Positions 24,551 through 38,775 of a stretch of 64,000 nt of DNA are shown here, piece by piece. Each line of letters starts with the position of its first letter. Positions within the stretch are counted from its first letter, which is position 1. The notes beneath the pieces were generated by a model. The model was not told the DNA's origin. It saw only the letters and a program-made list of their open reading frames with translations, and searched no databases. The translations under genes and the position numbers were made by a program. The stretch comes from Panagrolaimus kolymaensis (Eukaryota; Nematoda; Chromadorea; Rhabditida; Panagrolaimidae): NCBI GenBank assembly GCA_028622995.1, contig JAJQJQ010000024.1:434001-498000 (forward strand). Direction: 5' to 3'.

Positions 24551-24627
24551 AACTATGATGTAAATAAAAAAATTACATCATTTTAATTTAATTATTAATC
24601 TTTATATTATAAAAACAAATAGAGATC

Positions 24628-24644
24628 GCGGCCCGGAGGGCCGC
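24628..24644. other. Compact GC-rich hairpin (24.6 kb)
   Basis: A perfect 7-bp stem GCGGCCC/GGGCCGC with a GGA loop. On the + strand it is followed 8 bp later by CTAG then T, which resembles a Helitron 3' terminus (hairpin, short spacer, CTRR). That is a single weak cue because the other hairpins lack the CTRR. Confidence 0.65.
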
Positions 24645-26029
24645 TTCTTGCCTAGTTTAATATTACAATAGAATTTATAATAAAGTTTTATAAAAAGCCT
24701 GCCACTGAAGATTGGCCAAAAATAAAAATAACAATCAAATTGCCTTTGCAACAACAAAAAAAGTTAATGAATGGTTGAGTTTATAAATCAATCAATTGAT
24801 TGGTATTTTTTTGATTGCTGCTGAGGCAAGAGAGAGGAGATCAATCAATTTTTAATGAGGGCTATCATCAAATGAAGTCGATGATGACATTGTAAGTTGA
24901 AAGACTAACAACAAAAGTGAAGAAAAAAAGTAATTAATTCTAGTTTTTTCTCGCAGCAACTAAAGGTGAAAGAACAAAGGTTGTAAAAAGATTAACAAAG
25001 CTTTTGTGGAAAGTTTAAATTTCTTCTTTTTTAAGATGAAAAAACTCGTGTCGTCGCACGAACTTTCTGAAACACACAATAAAATGGAAGTTGTTGTTAT
25101 AACATAATTATTTATTAAAGTGAAGAAGAAAAAATATGGCATGACAGAATTAAAATTTTCCTTCTTTCTTTTCTTCGATGATGAATGATTATTCTTCGCT
25201 CATTTTCTATTTACGGTGTGTGTTTGTGTGAGAAAATGTCAGCAGCTTTTTTCCTTTCAAGTTAGTCGTTGTTGGTGTTGCATGCTTTTTTGTTAAAAGC
25301 AATGAGTCTTGGTCATTTTGTTATTTCTTGAGCAAAAATAGCATAAAACTTTTTACAAAGTGTTTTTTATAGAGATTCTAAATTTTTTTTTTTAATAATT
25401 TGCAATTTTTTAAAGATTTAATAATAAAGTTTTTTGACGGCAATATATGTATCTCAAGCTATGTTCTTGCAAGAATTTCTTCTATTCGCCCACATTCAAA
25501 TTCAGTTTTGATCTTTAGAATCCAATTAATTCATCGCCATCCACATTTATTTATTTTTTCATTTCCTTTTTTATTCCATTTTAATTTCTGTATTTTTAAA
25601 ACTCTATCTATCTTCTTTCCATTGCCCCAAGGGATATATGAAATAAGACAAAAGGAAGAAAGCAAGCAGCTAAAGCAAGCAAAGAAAAAAAGTAGTCAGT
25701 CATGACCTTCTTTCTTCCCATCATATGTATAATATATATTTTGAATTAAAATGGAACATTTTTTATTCGTCTTTCTCGCTGAAAAAAAAAAGATGATGAT
25801 GGTGTGGTAGTGCCATCATCGAACAAAAAAGCAGCAAGCAATGTTTCATCATGCTTCCTGCCAGCCGCCGTCCACCAACAGCGAAGAAGCATCATTGCGC
25901 GAAAAAAAAGAAAGAGATGTGTAATTGAACGAACTCGCGAACGATGAATAAATATTTCTAGGGAGAATTGTAACTTGCGAGAACTAAGAAAAAATAAAAT
26001 AAGAATGAAATGAACACGAACGACGACGA
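24645..26029. other. Intergenic, nothing recognised
   Basis: AT-rich, with a few GC-richer stretches such as 25855-25900. Open frames at 24960-25142 (-) and 25400-25705 (+) are Phe/Leu/Ile-rich, have no splice context and match nothing I know. Confidence 0.45.
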
Positions 26030-29000
26030 TTAAAATTTTTTTTATAGATCATTCAGTTTCATTATTTTCAACAACTTTTTGAACAAAATTTTTTCAAATT
26101 AGTTTGAAGAAAGAAAAAAAGTAGTGTTCTCAAAGAAAACAGTTTTACTTTTTGTTTTTCAAACAAACGTGGACAAACTCCTCAACAGTTTTTTTTAATA
26201 ATTTCCCTATCTTTTTTATCTCAACTTTAACTTTCTTATTGCCACAAATTTTGATTGACTTCAATTTTGCTAGAATAATTACCCAAAGATCCCTGATTTC
26301 TTTGCAGTTTAAATAAATATAAAAATTTAGTTATACAGTTTTCGTCATGCGGTGAATTTTTTTTTCAAATAATAATTTATGAGTTTTTAATTCAACGCAG
26401 TTTTAATAAATTTTGATATTATTTTTTTCTTTCAAATTTTAAAATTTTCCCATCATTTTATCGGCATTTATTTTTTCTTTCTTTTCGATTAAAAATTCAT
26501 ACATAAATATGCAAATGACGGTAAACCTTCTTCTTTATTTTTCATGAGAACCTTTTTGATTCAGTTACCTTATCGACTGTTTGGGAAACCTAAAAATTTT
26601 ATTACTTCCGTCCCTCTTTTCTCATTTTGATTTTAATATCCTCTGATTTTAGACTGCACCTATTAAGTCTCAGTTTATAAAATAATAAAAAAAACTTTAT
26701 GGGATAAAGAAATAATCAAGTCATTCAGTTTTTTTTTTCTCGTTTACCATGGAATTGGAAATCTTAAGATACCATTTTTTTTGAAAACTGACTTTAATTG
26801 ACTTTTACAGTTAAAAATTTGGTTTTTTTGTAAGCAAAATATTTTACAAATACTCAGTTTTTTAAACCATATTTTTCTATTTATATTTTACCAGTCTTTT
26901 CATTCAACTCAGTTTTTTACGCCAAAAAATCATTCTTATCCAGTTTTTGACCCTTTCTTTCTATTTATTGACTTGTTTCATACTTATTTTTTTTTGTTGT
27001 GTTTGTATTTTTAACGATTTAAGCTAAAAAATTAAGATGGGGGATAAAAAAGCTTTAGAGGCAGCTTTCTCGATTTACCAATATTTAAACGAAAGAAAAA
27101 AAATAGAAAAATAAGCTTATATTTACTTTTGAGACTCCAAACATCCCCGCGCGAGTGAACAACTAGCGTTCGAATAACTTTTTAAAGTTAGTTTGTTTGT
27201 TTGAAACAACTCTTTCTCTTCTTTGCATTTATTTTTCTTTTTCATTTCATTTTATTTTTATTACGATGGCAAAAATGGAACAAAAAAAGATATTAAATTT
27301 CTAAATAAATTTAATATTTCACATAAAAGGAAATATTTTTTTGAAGTGTTTCAAATAATAAAGCAATGTGTTGGGTTTTAGAAAAATAGTGTTGTAGAGT
27401 AAATAAATAAAAAAAAAGTGACTAAAAAGGAGTCTGTCTTCAAGTGTTCAGTTTAAAAGAAGAATATTCGTGTACTATGCCATTTTTTGTTTTTTAACGA
27501 CAGTTTATTTTTAATTTATTATTTTTGAGCTATGAATTTTCTCATTCTTCTTGTTGCTTTTCCAGTTTTTAAATTTTGCCATAAGCAAAACTGTGATGAT
27601 TTCAGTTAATAAAAAAAATGCGATGCATGCAGGATCAAATAAACCTTTTTGCAGTTTTTCAATAAATTTTTTTAAATTGATCAAATAAAAGATAAAATTC
27701 TTTTTTCAGTTAAAATATATTAAAATTCAGCGAATAAATATTTTTTTAAGTACTGATAATGGAAAATCTTAATATGCTTTTTGGAACCCAGTTAAATTTG
27801 TAAAAGACAATAATAAAAATACCAATGTCAGTTTTTTTTTGTTGCTTTATGCTTTTTTATAATTTTTAAAAAAAATTTTCATCCGATCTCCTATGTTGAT
27901 ATCAGTTTAAACTTTAAACCAAACTTTTGAAAAAGCTGGGAAATATTTTCCACCAACAAAAACAGATCCAGTTTTTTCTTTCGAATTTAATTTTTTTTGT
28001 ATGTTATGCCAGTTTCGTATTTTTTTAAACCCTATTTCAGTTTTTTACCATTGCCATAAACAAACTAACCATCCCTTTTACAGTTTACTATCATCCTATC
28101 CCTTTTAAACTAATAAAGCTCATTAGAAAGAAGAAAAAATTAGGGTTATACCTTATTTGCTTGCTTCTGAAACAAAATCGACTGGCTTTTTTTCTCCCCA
28201 ATTGCTCGTGAAAAACGGCAACAGTAGTATTTATTCGCCAAAGTTTACCCTACTCCAACAAATGCAAATGACAAACATTTATTTACTTTCCTATTTTTTT
28301 TTATGAGAGTAGTGACTCTTTTATTTTTTTTTTAAACTCGCTGGTCCAATAATGCGCAAAGCGATTACCTTTTTTGACCCCACAAATCTTTTTTCTCTCT
28401 CTCTCTTCCATTGGTTTCTCATTTCCGTTCATTAATATATTCAAAATAATAATAATCGCATAAGTTTGAAAAAATAAAAAACGGCACTCCTGCTGCTCGT
28501 TAACGGTGGTATTTATTTTTATAGACTTTTGTCCTTATCGAAACATAGACTTTCTGATAGAATCTTTTTCTCGCAGTTTTTTTTATTTTTTTAACTTTGT
28601 AGATTAACCGACTTATATATTTGATGTTTTTTTGGTGAGAAAAAAGTTTCTTAGATGCTCGGTAAAAGAAACTTAATTAAAGATTAGGATAAAGAGAGTT
28701 AATGAGTGGTGTAAACAAGCGTTTTTTTTTATTCGGACATGGCAAATCAGTTAAGAAAAATATAAAAAATATGTGAAAATTCGAAAATATTTATATTTAT
28801 TTTTTATCCAAAACAGCTCATGACAGTTTTTAGTATACCATTATTAGGCCAAATTTCAATATTTTTTATTTTTTCTAGGACTTTTTGACACTTCAGCTTT
28901 AAAAAAAAATTTCAAAGTTCAACCAATTTTTTGTTAAGCAAGTACGCAATTTCTTGACAGTTTTAAAATTTCCTTAACTCATTAAGATACGATGGTTCAG

Positions 29001-29240
29001 TTTTTAACCTCTAAGTTTTTGTTTCATAATTTATTCCTTATTTTTATTCAATTCGTTAATCTTATGTTTCCGCTATCCAGTTTTTAAAAATAGAAAATGT
29101 TACAACTAAACATTAGAACAATTCGCATTATCAGCCGCCATCAGACAACAATTTTGCATTACAATAAAAATAATTAACAAATGATTATAATTAGGGCATC
29201 TTTTTTTCCAAAGATGAAAATATTCCTTCAGTTTTAGTTT
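26030..29240 (-). repeat. Oriented CAGTTTT motif arrays, block C
   Basis: CAGTTT(T) on the + strand appears near 26139, 26185, 26305, 26336, 26399, 26671, 26726, 26855, 26911, 26941, 27450, 27501, 27565, 27652, 27829, 27903, 27969, 28040, 28081, 28824, 28959, 28999, 29079 and 29229, plus several CAGTTA variants. The orientation is the same as in blocks A and B. Gaps at about 26960-27440 and 28100-28570 hold AT-rich non-coding DNA. No gene was recognised. Confidence 0.65.
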
Positions 29241-32200
29241 AATTTTTATTTATGTTTTTAAAATGCCCTTTTAAAAAATCTCAAGGAAAGATGGAAGAAA
29301 AAAGGGGTGTGAAACATTTGGTTATGATTGTACATAGTTTCTTCGCCGCTTCCGCGCACCAAGAATAAGTGGTTTTGGTTTTTGCGTGTTTTTCAAAAAA
29401 ATTTGAAAGTGAATGAGTGTGACTGACATCTGCCTTCTCTTTAATTTTTGGGGAAGAAAGAAAGAGGACGAAAAAAAGACTCTTCATGTTTGGGGTTTTT
29501 TGTTACAACAACCATTCTCGTGTTTCTTTCTCCTCATTCAAAATCATTATTGGCTTCTTTAATGAGAGTGAGAGAGAAAGAAAAAAAGATGGTTAATTTT
29601 TGGTAGAAACTAAAAGTGACTAAAGTTGAATTTTAAAAGTGGATAAACTGATTCATGTCAGTTAAGAATTTTACAATTAATGGAATGCTGATCCGAAATG
29701 TTACGACATCCACAGTTTTTTTTTACTTTTTATGTTTTGGAAGAGACTCATAACATATGTACTATTTTTATGTCTATAAAAACCGTCTCTTGGTTGCCTC
29801 AGTTTTGTACCTTTTGTGAGTGTGTAAAAAACAGTTTTAAAGTATTAAGCTTAGTAAAACCCTTTCACAGTTTAAAATTATTCCCCAAAATTTTTGCATT
29901 TAATCATCAGTTATTCATTTTACATTTTTTTTACAAATTACAATTTTTTTGATTGGATCATTTTTTTGACTCTTTTTTCATGTCACTTAAAAATTAAACT
30001 ATAGCTTCATTTTCGCGCAATTCCATTGTTTCGCCATCGCCACGCCACCATCATTACTGCTGCTGCTTATTTTTTTGCCACTAACTTCTTTTCTTTTTCT
30101 CATTTTTCTTTTCCATTCATTCTTTTATTTCTTTTATTGAAAAATGTCATAAACCGTTTTTCATCGGCAGGCAATAAGCGAGCAGCAGCAAGCCGCATGG
30201 AAGGAAAAACGGGAGGTATCTTAATTGGCATGGCTGTCAGAAAATTTAAAATATAAAAAGAATGGAATTAAAATGATGGGTGAGGAAATGTATGAAAAAA
30301 AATGGAAAGACAAGAAAAAGAGACAATTAAATTGTAAATTGACGAACCCGACCGATATATAAAGCTAACTTAACTTAAATTATCCATGCATGCATATATA
30401 TATATATGCAATTGCAATTGTATTTGGATGCGGGAAAAAATGAGAGAATGAAAATGGGAGGAAGGAATGTATTTTTTTGGCTTGGTTTGCTGCTGCTGCG
30501 GCTTGTTAGCTCATTAAGTTTCGCCTCCCGCTTGATTGAAACATTTATTTTTTTGGGTAAAAGAAAAAGTCTTTATTGAATAGCAAAATGAATGGGAGAT
30601 GAATGAATTGGATGAAAAGAAAAATAAATGGGTTTAAAGACAGACTAATTAGGCAACATGAGATGAAAGCAATTTAGTTGGTATTTTTTTGTATATGTCA
30701 GTTTTATATTAGCTATTTTATGAAAGCTGTAATTTTTTTGAGTCAGTTTAACCTTTATTTTAAAGCTGTAATCAATGGTTCTACCCAGTTTTAATATTAT
30801 TTCAATTTTTTGTTGTGAAAGACAGAATTTTTTTTAGATAATCAAGTTCCATTTGAAGTCAGTTTAAAAAATACTCTTGCTTTCTTTACAATCCATGCCA
30901 AAAAGCGATAGAAAAAAAATCTTTTTTTTTTACAATAGAAACTAGATGCAAGGTCAAAAAAAAAAATAGAAATCCTCGGATAATCCCCAAAGCGATTCAA
31001 TACGGTCGTCATTGTCGTTGTCTTCGTTATTGTTGGGTGATTTTTTTTAAAACCTTTCCAAAAAATATACGAATGAATGGTGAATGAGAGAAGGAAAAGG
31101 TCAAATGTAATTTATCCATAAAAAAGCCAAAAAAAGATACAGATAACAGTTTTAATATCAAATTTTTCTGTTACTAAAAAGTGAAATCGATTCGATCAGT
31201 TAATTAATAAATTAAAATTAAAAAAATCCAAAACAGTTTTTTTTATTTTAAACTTTTTTGATCACCCCACTAAAAAAGATTTCTGCAGTTTTATAATAAA
31301 TTTATCTTAAATCTAGGTCTTATAAAAAAATGGACAGTTTTTAAAATTCTAAATTTTTACAATTACTGTAATCAACTCAACCGTTTAATAAATATAGCTC
31401 CAAAAAGCTAAAGTATGTTCAGTTATATTTATGTGTTTAGAATTCCTTAACACGCATCTGTTGCCCCACCAGTTATTCCAGTTAAAATCATTTTTATTTG
31501 TATTTCCCTTAGAAACCATATTTTTTTCGACACCTACTCTCCATGATATACATTTTGATTACCTTAAATAACTTAATATAAAAAATGGAAAGAAAGCTTA
31601 AAATAAATCAGTTTTTACCTAACCTTTTTTTCATCAACACTTCCCATCATTCTTCTTTCTTATTCTTACATTTGCCTATCCTTCTTTTTTTTCGATTGAC
31701 CATTTCCGGCACTTGTATGTGTGTATTTTTCATTTCCCTCGTTTTTTGTTTTATTTTATTTTTATGTTTGCCGCTTTTTTTCAAACTAGATCAAGCAAGC
31801 GAGCAAGCACTCATCATCAACTTTTGCCATTGCTGCTTTTCCTTTCCTTCATCATCAAATAATAAAATAAAATAAATACAAGCAGCAAACGATGGTGATG
31901 CCATACCCGTTTTTTTACCCATATATAGGTTTTAGCGTTTTGCTTGCGTTATTTTATTTTTTTGATGATCGGGTTGCACTTTTTCATTTGAGTAAGCCAG
32001 CCAAAAAGCAAGCAAGCACGCAGCTGCCTTTCCTCAGTTTCATCCCTCCCTTTTTTGGGTTTTTTTTGAATAAAAAAAAATAAATCGCACCGGATTTGGT
32101 GTGCCCTTCTTTTCCGCGCGGTTGCCGATGATTTACTTTCTTTCTTTTTTTTCATCATCGCCATCATTTTTCTTCTTCTCTAGAGTTCACAAGAAAAAAA

Positions 32201-33760
32201 AATAAAAGAAAAAAGTAACCGGTGTTGACCATTAAGGGATAAGCTCTTACCTACCTTCATTTTCTTTCTACTTTCGTCCATATATTTTTTTCCATCATTG
32301 AAGTGGAAAAGCCCACCATCAGGTTAAGCAAAAGCAGAAGGTTGAAAGTAAAAAAAAAAATAGGGGATTGGATCTGATGTCTATGAGATTATGTTCATCA
32401 ATTGTTTAACTCAGTTTTTTTAAAGCTATTATTTGAAAAGAAGCTAATTACTTAATGATTAAAAAGTTGCTTTGTTGAAATATAAAAAATTTGATTGAAA
32501 AGTCTCCAAAAAAATATGACAGTTAAATTTATTCTTAAATTTTTTTTTGTATCTTGCAACAATTCTAAAGCGAATTTTGAATTACAGTTTTATTATTGTA
32601 AAAAAAAATTTCTGATCAAAAATTATTTTTTTTTGATTTTCTTCTTTCTAGTCAGTTTTTACCAATGACCTTAGATTTTTGAAGTTAGTATACTCCTCTC
32701 TCGGGAAACAATTATTCCAGTTAAATTAATTTTAGAAAATCCAACACTTAACATTTTTTACAGTTTATATTTACCTAATAAAACTTTAAAGTCACAGTTT
32801 TTTTTTAAATTTTATTGGACGTAGTAAACCAATATGCTACAAAAGATCAGTTAATAAATTCTAAAATTTTCAAATACCAAATTAGAGCATTACCCAGTTT
32901 AATTAACACCTATAAAAATAAATTCCACCTCAAAAAGAAAAGTATCCTAATTTTTTTTTTGTCATTGCCCATTATCCATTGAAATTCATGCATGTGCTCG
33001 CTCATTCATCCAATATTTTATGGATATCATTTTTGACACCCGAGTCATGCCGCTCGCTGCCGCCGCCATCATCAAAACAACGAAAAGGTCGAAAGTGGTC
33101 GTTGTTGTTGGTGGTGGTGGTTCACTGACAATACTGACGACATTGAGTCAAAGCATTTTTTTTTTCGGGAAAGAAGAGTAAAAAAACGGAAGTGGTCGTT
33201 TTCATATTTTATTTTTATTTTTACACTTGACCTTTTTTTCGATGATGATTTATATTTTATGAATGTGTGCCCGCTCGCGCAACAGTATAGTTTAAAAAAG
33301 TGAGAGTTTTCACGCATTTTTCACTTTTATTATTTTTAAACTAATGTTTTCCATTTTATTTTTACTTTTTCATTAAAAGAACTTGACCATGAAAAAAAAA
33401 CGGAGGAAAGAAGAAAATAATTTAAAAAAAAGGTTAAAAGTTGCGAATATTTTACTTTTAAAATAAATTTAAAGTTTTGCTGATATTTTCGAAAATGACA
33501 GTTTTCCTGTTTTTAACTAAAAAAAGTCGGCTATTAGATACAGTTTAAATTAAATATTTCTTGTAAAAACTATTTATAAAATGTAACACAGTTATTACAA
33601 TTCCTTACAAAGCCCTGCACCTAAATGGTCACAGTTTTATTCCAATGTCACCAAAATCTTTTAAAAGGCATTATTTTTATGCATGCATATTTTTTGGATT
33701 TGTTTTCTTTTGATTTTTTTGACAAGTTTCAGTTTAACTCCAAAACCTTCTTTTTTTGGC
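29241..33760 (-). repeat. Intergenic region with CAGTTTT arrays, block D
   Basis: Motifs cluster at about 29650-29910, 30690-31620 and 32410-33740 in the usual orientation. Between them are low-complexity tracts, including a (TA)n run near 30397 and CTG/CAG-like trinucleotides near 30488. Open frames at 29698-29952, 30026-30256, 31585-31875 and 33072-33317 look accidental: they are Phe/Lys/Ser-rich, and the first has three array motifs inside it. Confidence 0.5.
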
Positions 33761-36700
33761 TTTTCCATATTCAAAACCAAAGATTTCTTCTCTCTTTTCT
33801 TGTTTCCTTTTTAAAAAGTAAAAAAGCGAACAAGCTTCAATCCATTCATATTTTTGACAGATTTATTTTGTCTGACATTTTCAAGTTGCAAAAACAAAAA
33901 AGCGCCGTTCGCTTTTTTTCTTTTGATTTTTGTTTTTTATTCTCTTTTTTGCTCTTCCAACTTTTTTTTCGAGTTACTTTTCCCAAAGGATTTTTCGCAA
34001 TATCTTTTTGGTACGCAGTTATTTTTTTTAACATTAAAATTTCCAAAGAACAAAAAAGCCTCAGTTTTCAAAATCGAAAGAATAGTTTTTTTCAGTTTCT
34101 TCAATTCTTTTTAGCTTAAATACGTTTTACAACAAAAAAATGTAAAACATAAGAAAAAAAACGGCGAAATGTTGTATTTTTTCTTTTCGGCTCAATGCTT
34201 AAATAAAAACACTTTAAGAATAAAACCCAAAAAACACCCCAGAAAAAGAATGGCACATTTAACTAAAAATGGCTTGCTTGCACATACATACGTTTAATGC
34301 CATCAATTCCCTAAAAAAATAAAATAGAAGGAACCATGCCAGGAAACGAGCGTATGTTTTCTTTACTTACATCATGTGCTTTTTTTTTATTTCTTCTTTT
34401 CCCTAATCTTTAAAACGGAAAAAAAAGGTTTTGAAATTACAAAAAAAGAGTTTGACTGATACAGTTTTTTGAATAAAATTTTCATTCCATAAACAGAGGT
34501 ACTGAATTATGATTCGTGGCAGTTAAAAAAAAACGTTTACATTCCATCAATCATAATTATGATCAGTTTTTTCTTTTTTGATACCAACTTCTGAACTTGA
34601 ATCCTGGTTCCTTATTTATGTCAAATATTTTTTATACCCATCTCAACTCAATATTATTGTATCAAACTTGTCTCAGTTTATTCATACTTTATTATTATTG
34701 TTGCTTACGTTTCAGTTTTCTTTTTCTTTATTTTTTTAGTTTTCATTTCAAAAAACAATTTTTGTCTCTTCTTTTTGAAGCTTTCTTTCTTTCATCATCC
34801 ATCTTCTTCTCACACACTCATGAGTTTTTTTCCGTATTATAAAAAACTCGACAAAAATGTGTCTTCAGCTTCTCCTCCATCTTCTATTTCTATTTAGGCT
34901 TCAAGAGAATTTTTTTTTTGAGATAAAAAACCTTTTTGTTGCCATCAATTTTCATGAAGAAAAAAACGAAAGAAACACTTATTGCAACAGAAGCAGCATC
35001 CTTCTTTTTTTTCTTCGGTTTTTTTAAAGACTGCTACTTCTTCGTTTTCTAGGCTGGCTTCATTGTTGCTAGTGAATGAATGAAGAAAACAGCTTTTTTT
35101 TCATCATAGTGGGCTTCTTGCTTCTGAACACAAACCAATTGTGCCATCTTTTTTTTTTTGGGGAAAGGATGCTTCTTCTTTTTCTTTTTCCCTTCCATTT
35201 CAATTCAATTACTTTCTTTCTGTTTTTCATTTAGTTTTTTTTATTCGTTTTTTTCTTTCTTCAAATTCTTGTCATCGCTTCTTTTCTTTTTTTTCGCGTG
35301 TTGTTGCTCTTTTTTTATTTTTTGGGAGATGGTGGCTGCTTCTTTAAATGTTTGACATAAATATTTTTGTAAATTAAGAAAAAAGGTTTAATAATTCTAA
35401 AATAATAATAATTATTACTTAAAAATATTATGTCTTGAAAATTAAAGCTATTTATGAACAGTTTTCAAACTTTAATTAATTTCAGTTTAAAAATAATACA
35501 GTTTTACAAATTATAAGGCTAGCTTGGCTTTTTTTCTTTCTCCTATTAACCTTGGCTCCGAAACCAGTTTTAAATATAAATTAGAATCATATTGAAAGAG
35601 ATATCTAAAAAAGGAGATTTTAATTTCTTTTTTGATTATGGCGTTTCAAAATTTCAGTTATTTATTTTGTTCTAAAGGATCCTGCTGCAGTTTTAAAAAT
35701 ATTTTTAGAAAAATTAAGTGAAGGAATAAGTTAATGCTTTTAAACTAATCGAAATATTGCTCACTCAGTTTTTTTAAATTTTCTAAAAATTATGGAAATT
35801 CATACAACATAGCTGCTGATAAAAGTTTTGTTTGTTTGGTGAACTTTTCCGACTTCAATTTTTAAATTCAGTTTTTTACTCTCACCTCAATCAAAGTCAT
35901 TTTCAAAAAAAAATCGTATATATTAGCTTTTTTTCTTGTTACATTTAAAGTGGTCATTATTCGGTCAAGCAAAAGCAAAAAATCGAGCCATAAGTAAAAA
36001 AAATAAAAAGCTATACGGAAATATGTATATCTATCCATACATATTTTTTTTTTTGCTTTCGACCTATTTATTTCTCATATATTATTTTTTTCTTTTTTAA
36101 AAAACTTTTTTTTCATGTCCTCAAAAATAACTTGCATGACAAAGTACCAACTTGCTGCAAGCATAAGCAGCTGGCTTCCACAAATAAAAAACTTTTTTTT
36201 TCTTTTTGGGTCTCCTTAGTTTTCAAACAACAATGGCAATTTTCCGGTTGCAGCAGCAAACAAGAGCCGTTTTTGGGCTTGCCTGCCCTGCCTGGATGTG
36301 CGCGTAATTTTTCCGCGAGTCCGCCTCCCTCCTTTACAAAATAATTTTTTTTATGAGAGAGCGAGCGAGCTTGCATGCTTTTTTTAGTCTCTCCTTTTTT
36401 GTGTTACCCTTGCCCTTCGACTTCTTTGACCACCACCACCAAAGTAAAGCAAAAAAGCCTCTTTTTTTGGTTGGAGCCACTTTTAAATTTTTCATTCATG
36501 CTTACTTTTTTTTTGTCAACTCGCTAAATAATAGCATTCTTTATTATTTGTTTCGGCATTTTTTTTTTGGAAGTTGGGAAAAATTTTGTTTTTGTTTTAT
36601 TATTTTTTTATAAATTTTGGCCATATTTTGTATGTCTACAGTTATTTTACGTGCTGTGGTGCGAAAACTTTTTTACTACCAAGTATCACGAAACGGAATT

Positions 36701-36792
36701 CTAATTATCCAATATTTTTTTCAGGATATTTCCTTTGTTGGTACTGATTTCAGTTTACTTCACTAAATTAAAAAAACTTTATTAATCTTAAA
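33761..36792. repeat. Intergenic region with CAGTTTT arrays, block E
   Basis: There are sparse motifs at about 34010-34740 and a denser set at 35460-35880, again CAGTTT(T) on the + strand. The rest is poly(T)-rich. GC-richer sequence at about 36220-36450 lies upstream of the secreted-protein gene. A TTTTTTTCAG acceptor at about 36724 probably marks the trans-splice site of that gene. No additional exons were recognised. Confidence 0.5.
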
Positions 36793-38775
36793 ATGATTTC
36801 CCGACTTTTCCTTCTCACTTTTTTGGCCGTCGCATTTATTAGCTATTCAGTAGCTCAAAATCTTCCAAGTGATGATGACGATGATGTTCCATATAATCCT
36901 AATTCCCGAGACTTTACTGATAGATGTAATGAAATTGCTCAATATGCTGGACCTAATTCATGCAAAGCATTTTGGATGTGTTGTTCTGAGGGTCATGTTT
37001 TAAGTAAATTAAATGGAGATCGTTGCCAAACAGCTGATAGCGAAAATGAATGCGTTTTAAAAGCTGATGTAAGTTTATTAAAAAATAATTTAGTTTATTG
37101 CTAAATCATGCTTCGGAAACGCAGTTTTAAATTTATGTATAAAATTATTATAGAGCACTGGAATCCAATATTCTCGTTGCAAGGCTCATAATTGCACAAC
37201 AGAAGTCACAACCACAACTACAACCACTCGACGTCCGATGCATGCCGTTCATTCAACCGCATCAAGTCCCACTATCATGTCGGGTAAGAATATTTTGTAT
37301 AAATTTGTCTCTTCCGACATTAAATTTTTATAACAGTTTTACTTTGAATACAAGAATTTAAAAAACCAATTTTCTTGTTGAAATCGTGTAACCCATTAGC
37401 TTTCAGTTAAACTTTTTAGTATTTTTTTTGGCCCATTGCAATAACAAAAAAACATTTGCTTCTTTCTATTTTATTTTTTTCATTTAAAAAAACTAAAACT
37501 ACTAAGCACTTTTTTGTTATACTTATTTCAATTTCCTTTAAGACCCTTTCATTTATTTCCATCTTCTTTTTTTTGTTTGGCTGATGGGTTGTTGTTATCC
37601 CTAAAAACTATCGCGCTCGCGTTAAACCCCTCGGGAAGTTTAGTTTAGTTCTTTTCCTTAAATTTTTTTCCTTTCCTTGATACATCTAAAAATGAGAAGA
37701 AAAAAAAGATGGCATGGCTCTCTTTTTTTTCGCTGATGCTTCTTTTTTTTGTCAGATTAAATAACTAACTTTTAAATAGTAATAATGTGTTTTTTTTTTT
37801 GATGAAAAATATAAATTTTAAAATCAGTTAAAAATTGAGTAAATTTTACTTTTAAAAATTACAAAGTCGTAAAGAGTGTACAGTTTTTTAGATGAAATAA
37901 AAAATCTCAAAAATGGAGGGATATTAAAAAAAAAATAGAAGCAATTTCCTGTCATCGAGATTCTAGCCTCCCTTTTTTTAATATTCAATTTTGGATAAAA
38001 TTTGCGCAAAAAAAGACATAAAAAAATTGTCGTCGTTGACCGAGAGAGAAAGGTTTTCCAATGGCTTCCTTTTCTTTCTTTTTTTGGCATCAAAGAAAAA
38101 TGGAAGAAAGATCGATTACGTAATTTTCTCCTTTTTTTTCAATGGCCACCATTTATTTATTGGACATCTGTCATTTTAAAAATTAAATCTTTTTTTTTTA
38201 TATTTAAAAAAGACATATATCCATTTATTTTTCAGTTTAAATTAAAAATATTTTTTTGATTTTTTTTGCTCTGAAAAATATCCAGACAGTTTTTTTTAAA
38301 CTTTTACCCAATAAAAAAATTGGACATTATTATTTAAAAAAGAATTTCTCTTGATTAAAAAGACAGGTGTTACAAAGAAAATTATTTAATAACAGTTTCT
38401 AAAAATAAGAAGCATGCGATCATCCGAAAAAAGCTACTTTTTCTTTAATGAAAACTACAGGAAGATGAAGATTTTAAAGGAAATTGAAGGTCACACCTTT
38501 ATTTTTTTTGGCAGCTTCCATTAAAGCTAAAGAAGAAATGGTCTCTTAAAACTCAGTTTAAAAAAACCTTAGAAAAGAAACATTTAAAAAATTCGGTCAA
38601 AATCAAATTCTGCAGTTTTTTGTAAAAAATTAAAGTCAAAATTAAGCTTCAAATTAGCTGCTTGCCTGAATACACAAATAATCTCAATTTTAATAAAATC
38701 TTAAAAAGTATAAAATTTAATTTCCTTTTTTCAGTTGGTTCAATAATTCTTGCTGCAGTGTTATCACAATTTTAA
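36793..38775 (+). CDS. Secreted Cys-rich, probably GPI-anchored protein, 148 aa
   Basis: Exons 36793-37068, 37154-37283 and 38735-38775 are in continuous frame with GT/AG junctions. A clear signal peptide is present (residues 1-21, LFLLTFLAVAFISYSVA), followed by an Asp run, then eight cysteines between ~45 and ~105 (DRCNE, NSCKAF, WMCCSE, DRCQ, NECV, SRCK, HNC). A Thr-rich linker follows (TTTTTTTRR), then a Ser/Gly site and a short hydrophobic tail (VGSIILAAVLSQF) encoded by the tiny last exon. That tail fits a GPI-attachment signal. I do not recognise the Cys pattern; a ShK-like or small cuticle/surface protein is possible. Intron 2 (1,451 bp) is far longer than other introns here and is full of CAGTTTT motifs. 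A TTTTTTTCAG acceptor about 70 nt upstream of the ATG suits trans-splicing. Confidence 0.75.

Noticed and set aside
24628..24655. Helitron 3' end (hairpin followed by CTAG)
   Set aside because: Only one of the five hairpins has a CTRR-like end, there is no TC 5' end, and no Rep/helicase frame exists; kept as an unclassified hairpin.
25400..25705. 101-residue frame at 25.4 kb
   Set aside because: Ile/Phe/His-rich with no start or splice context and no recognisable similarity; it lies in AT-rich intergenic DNA.
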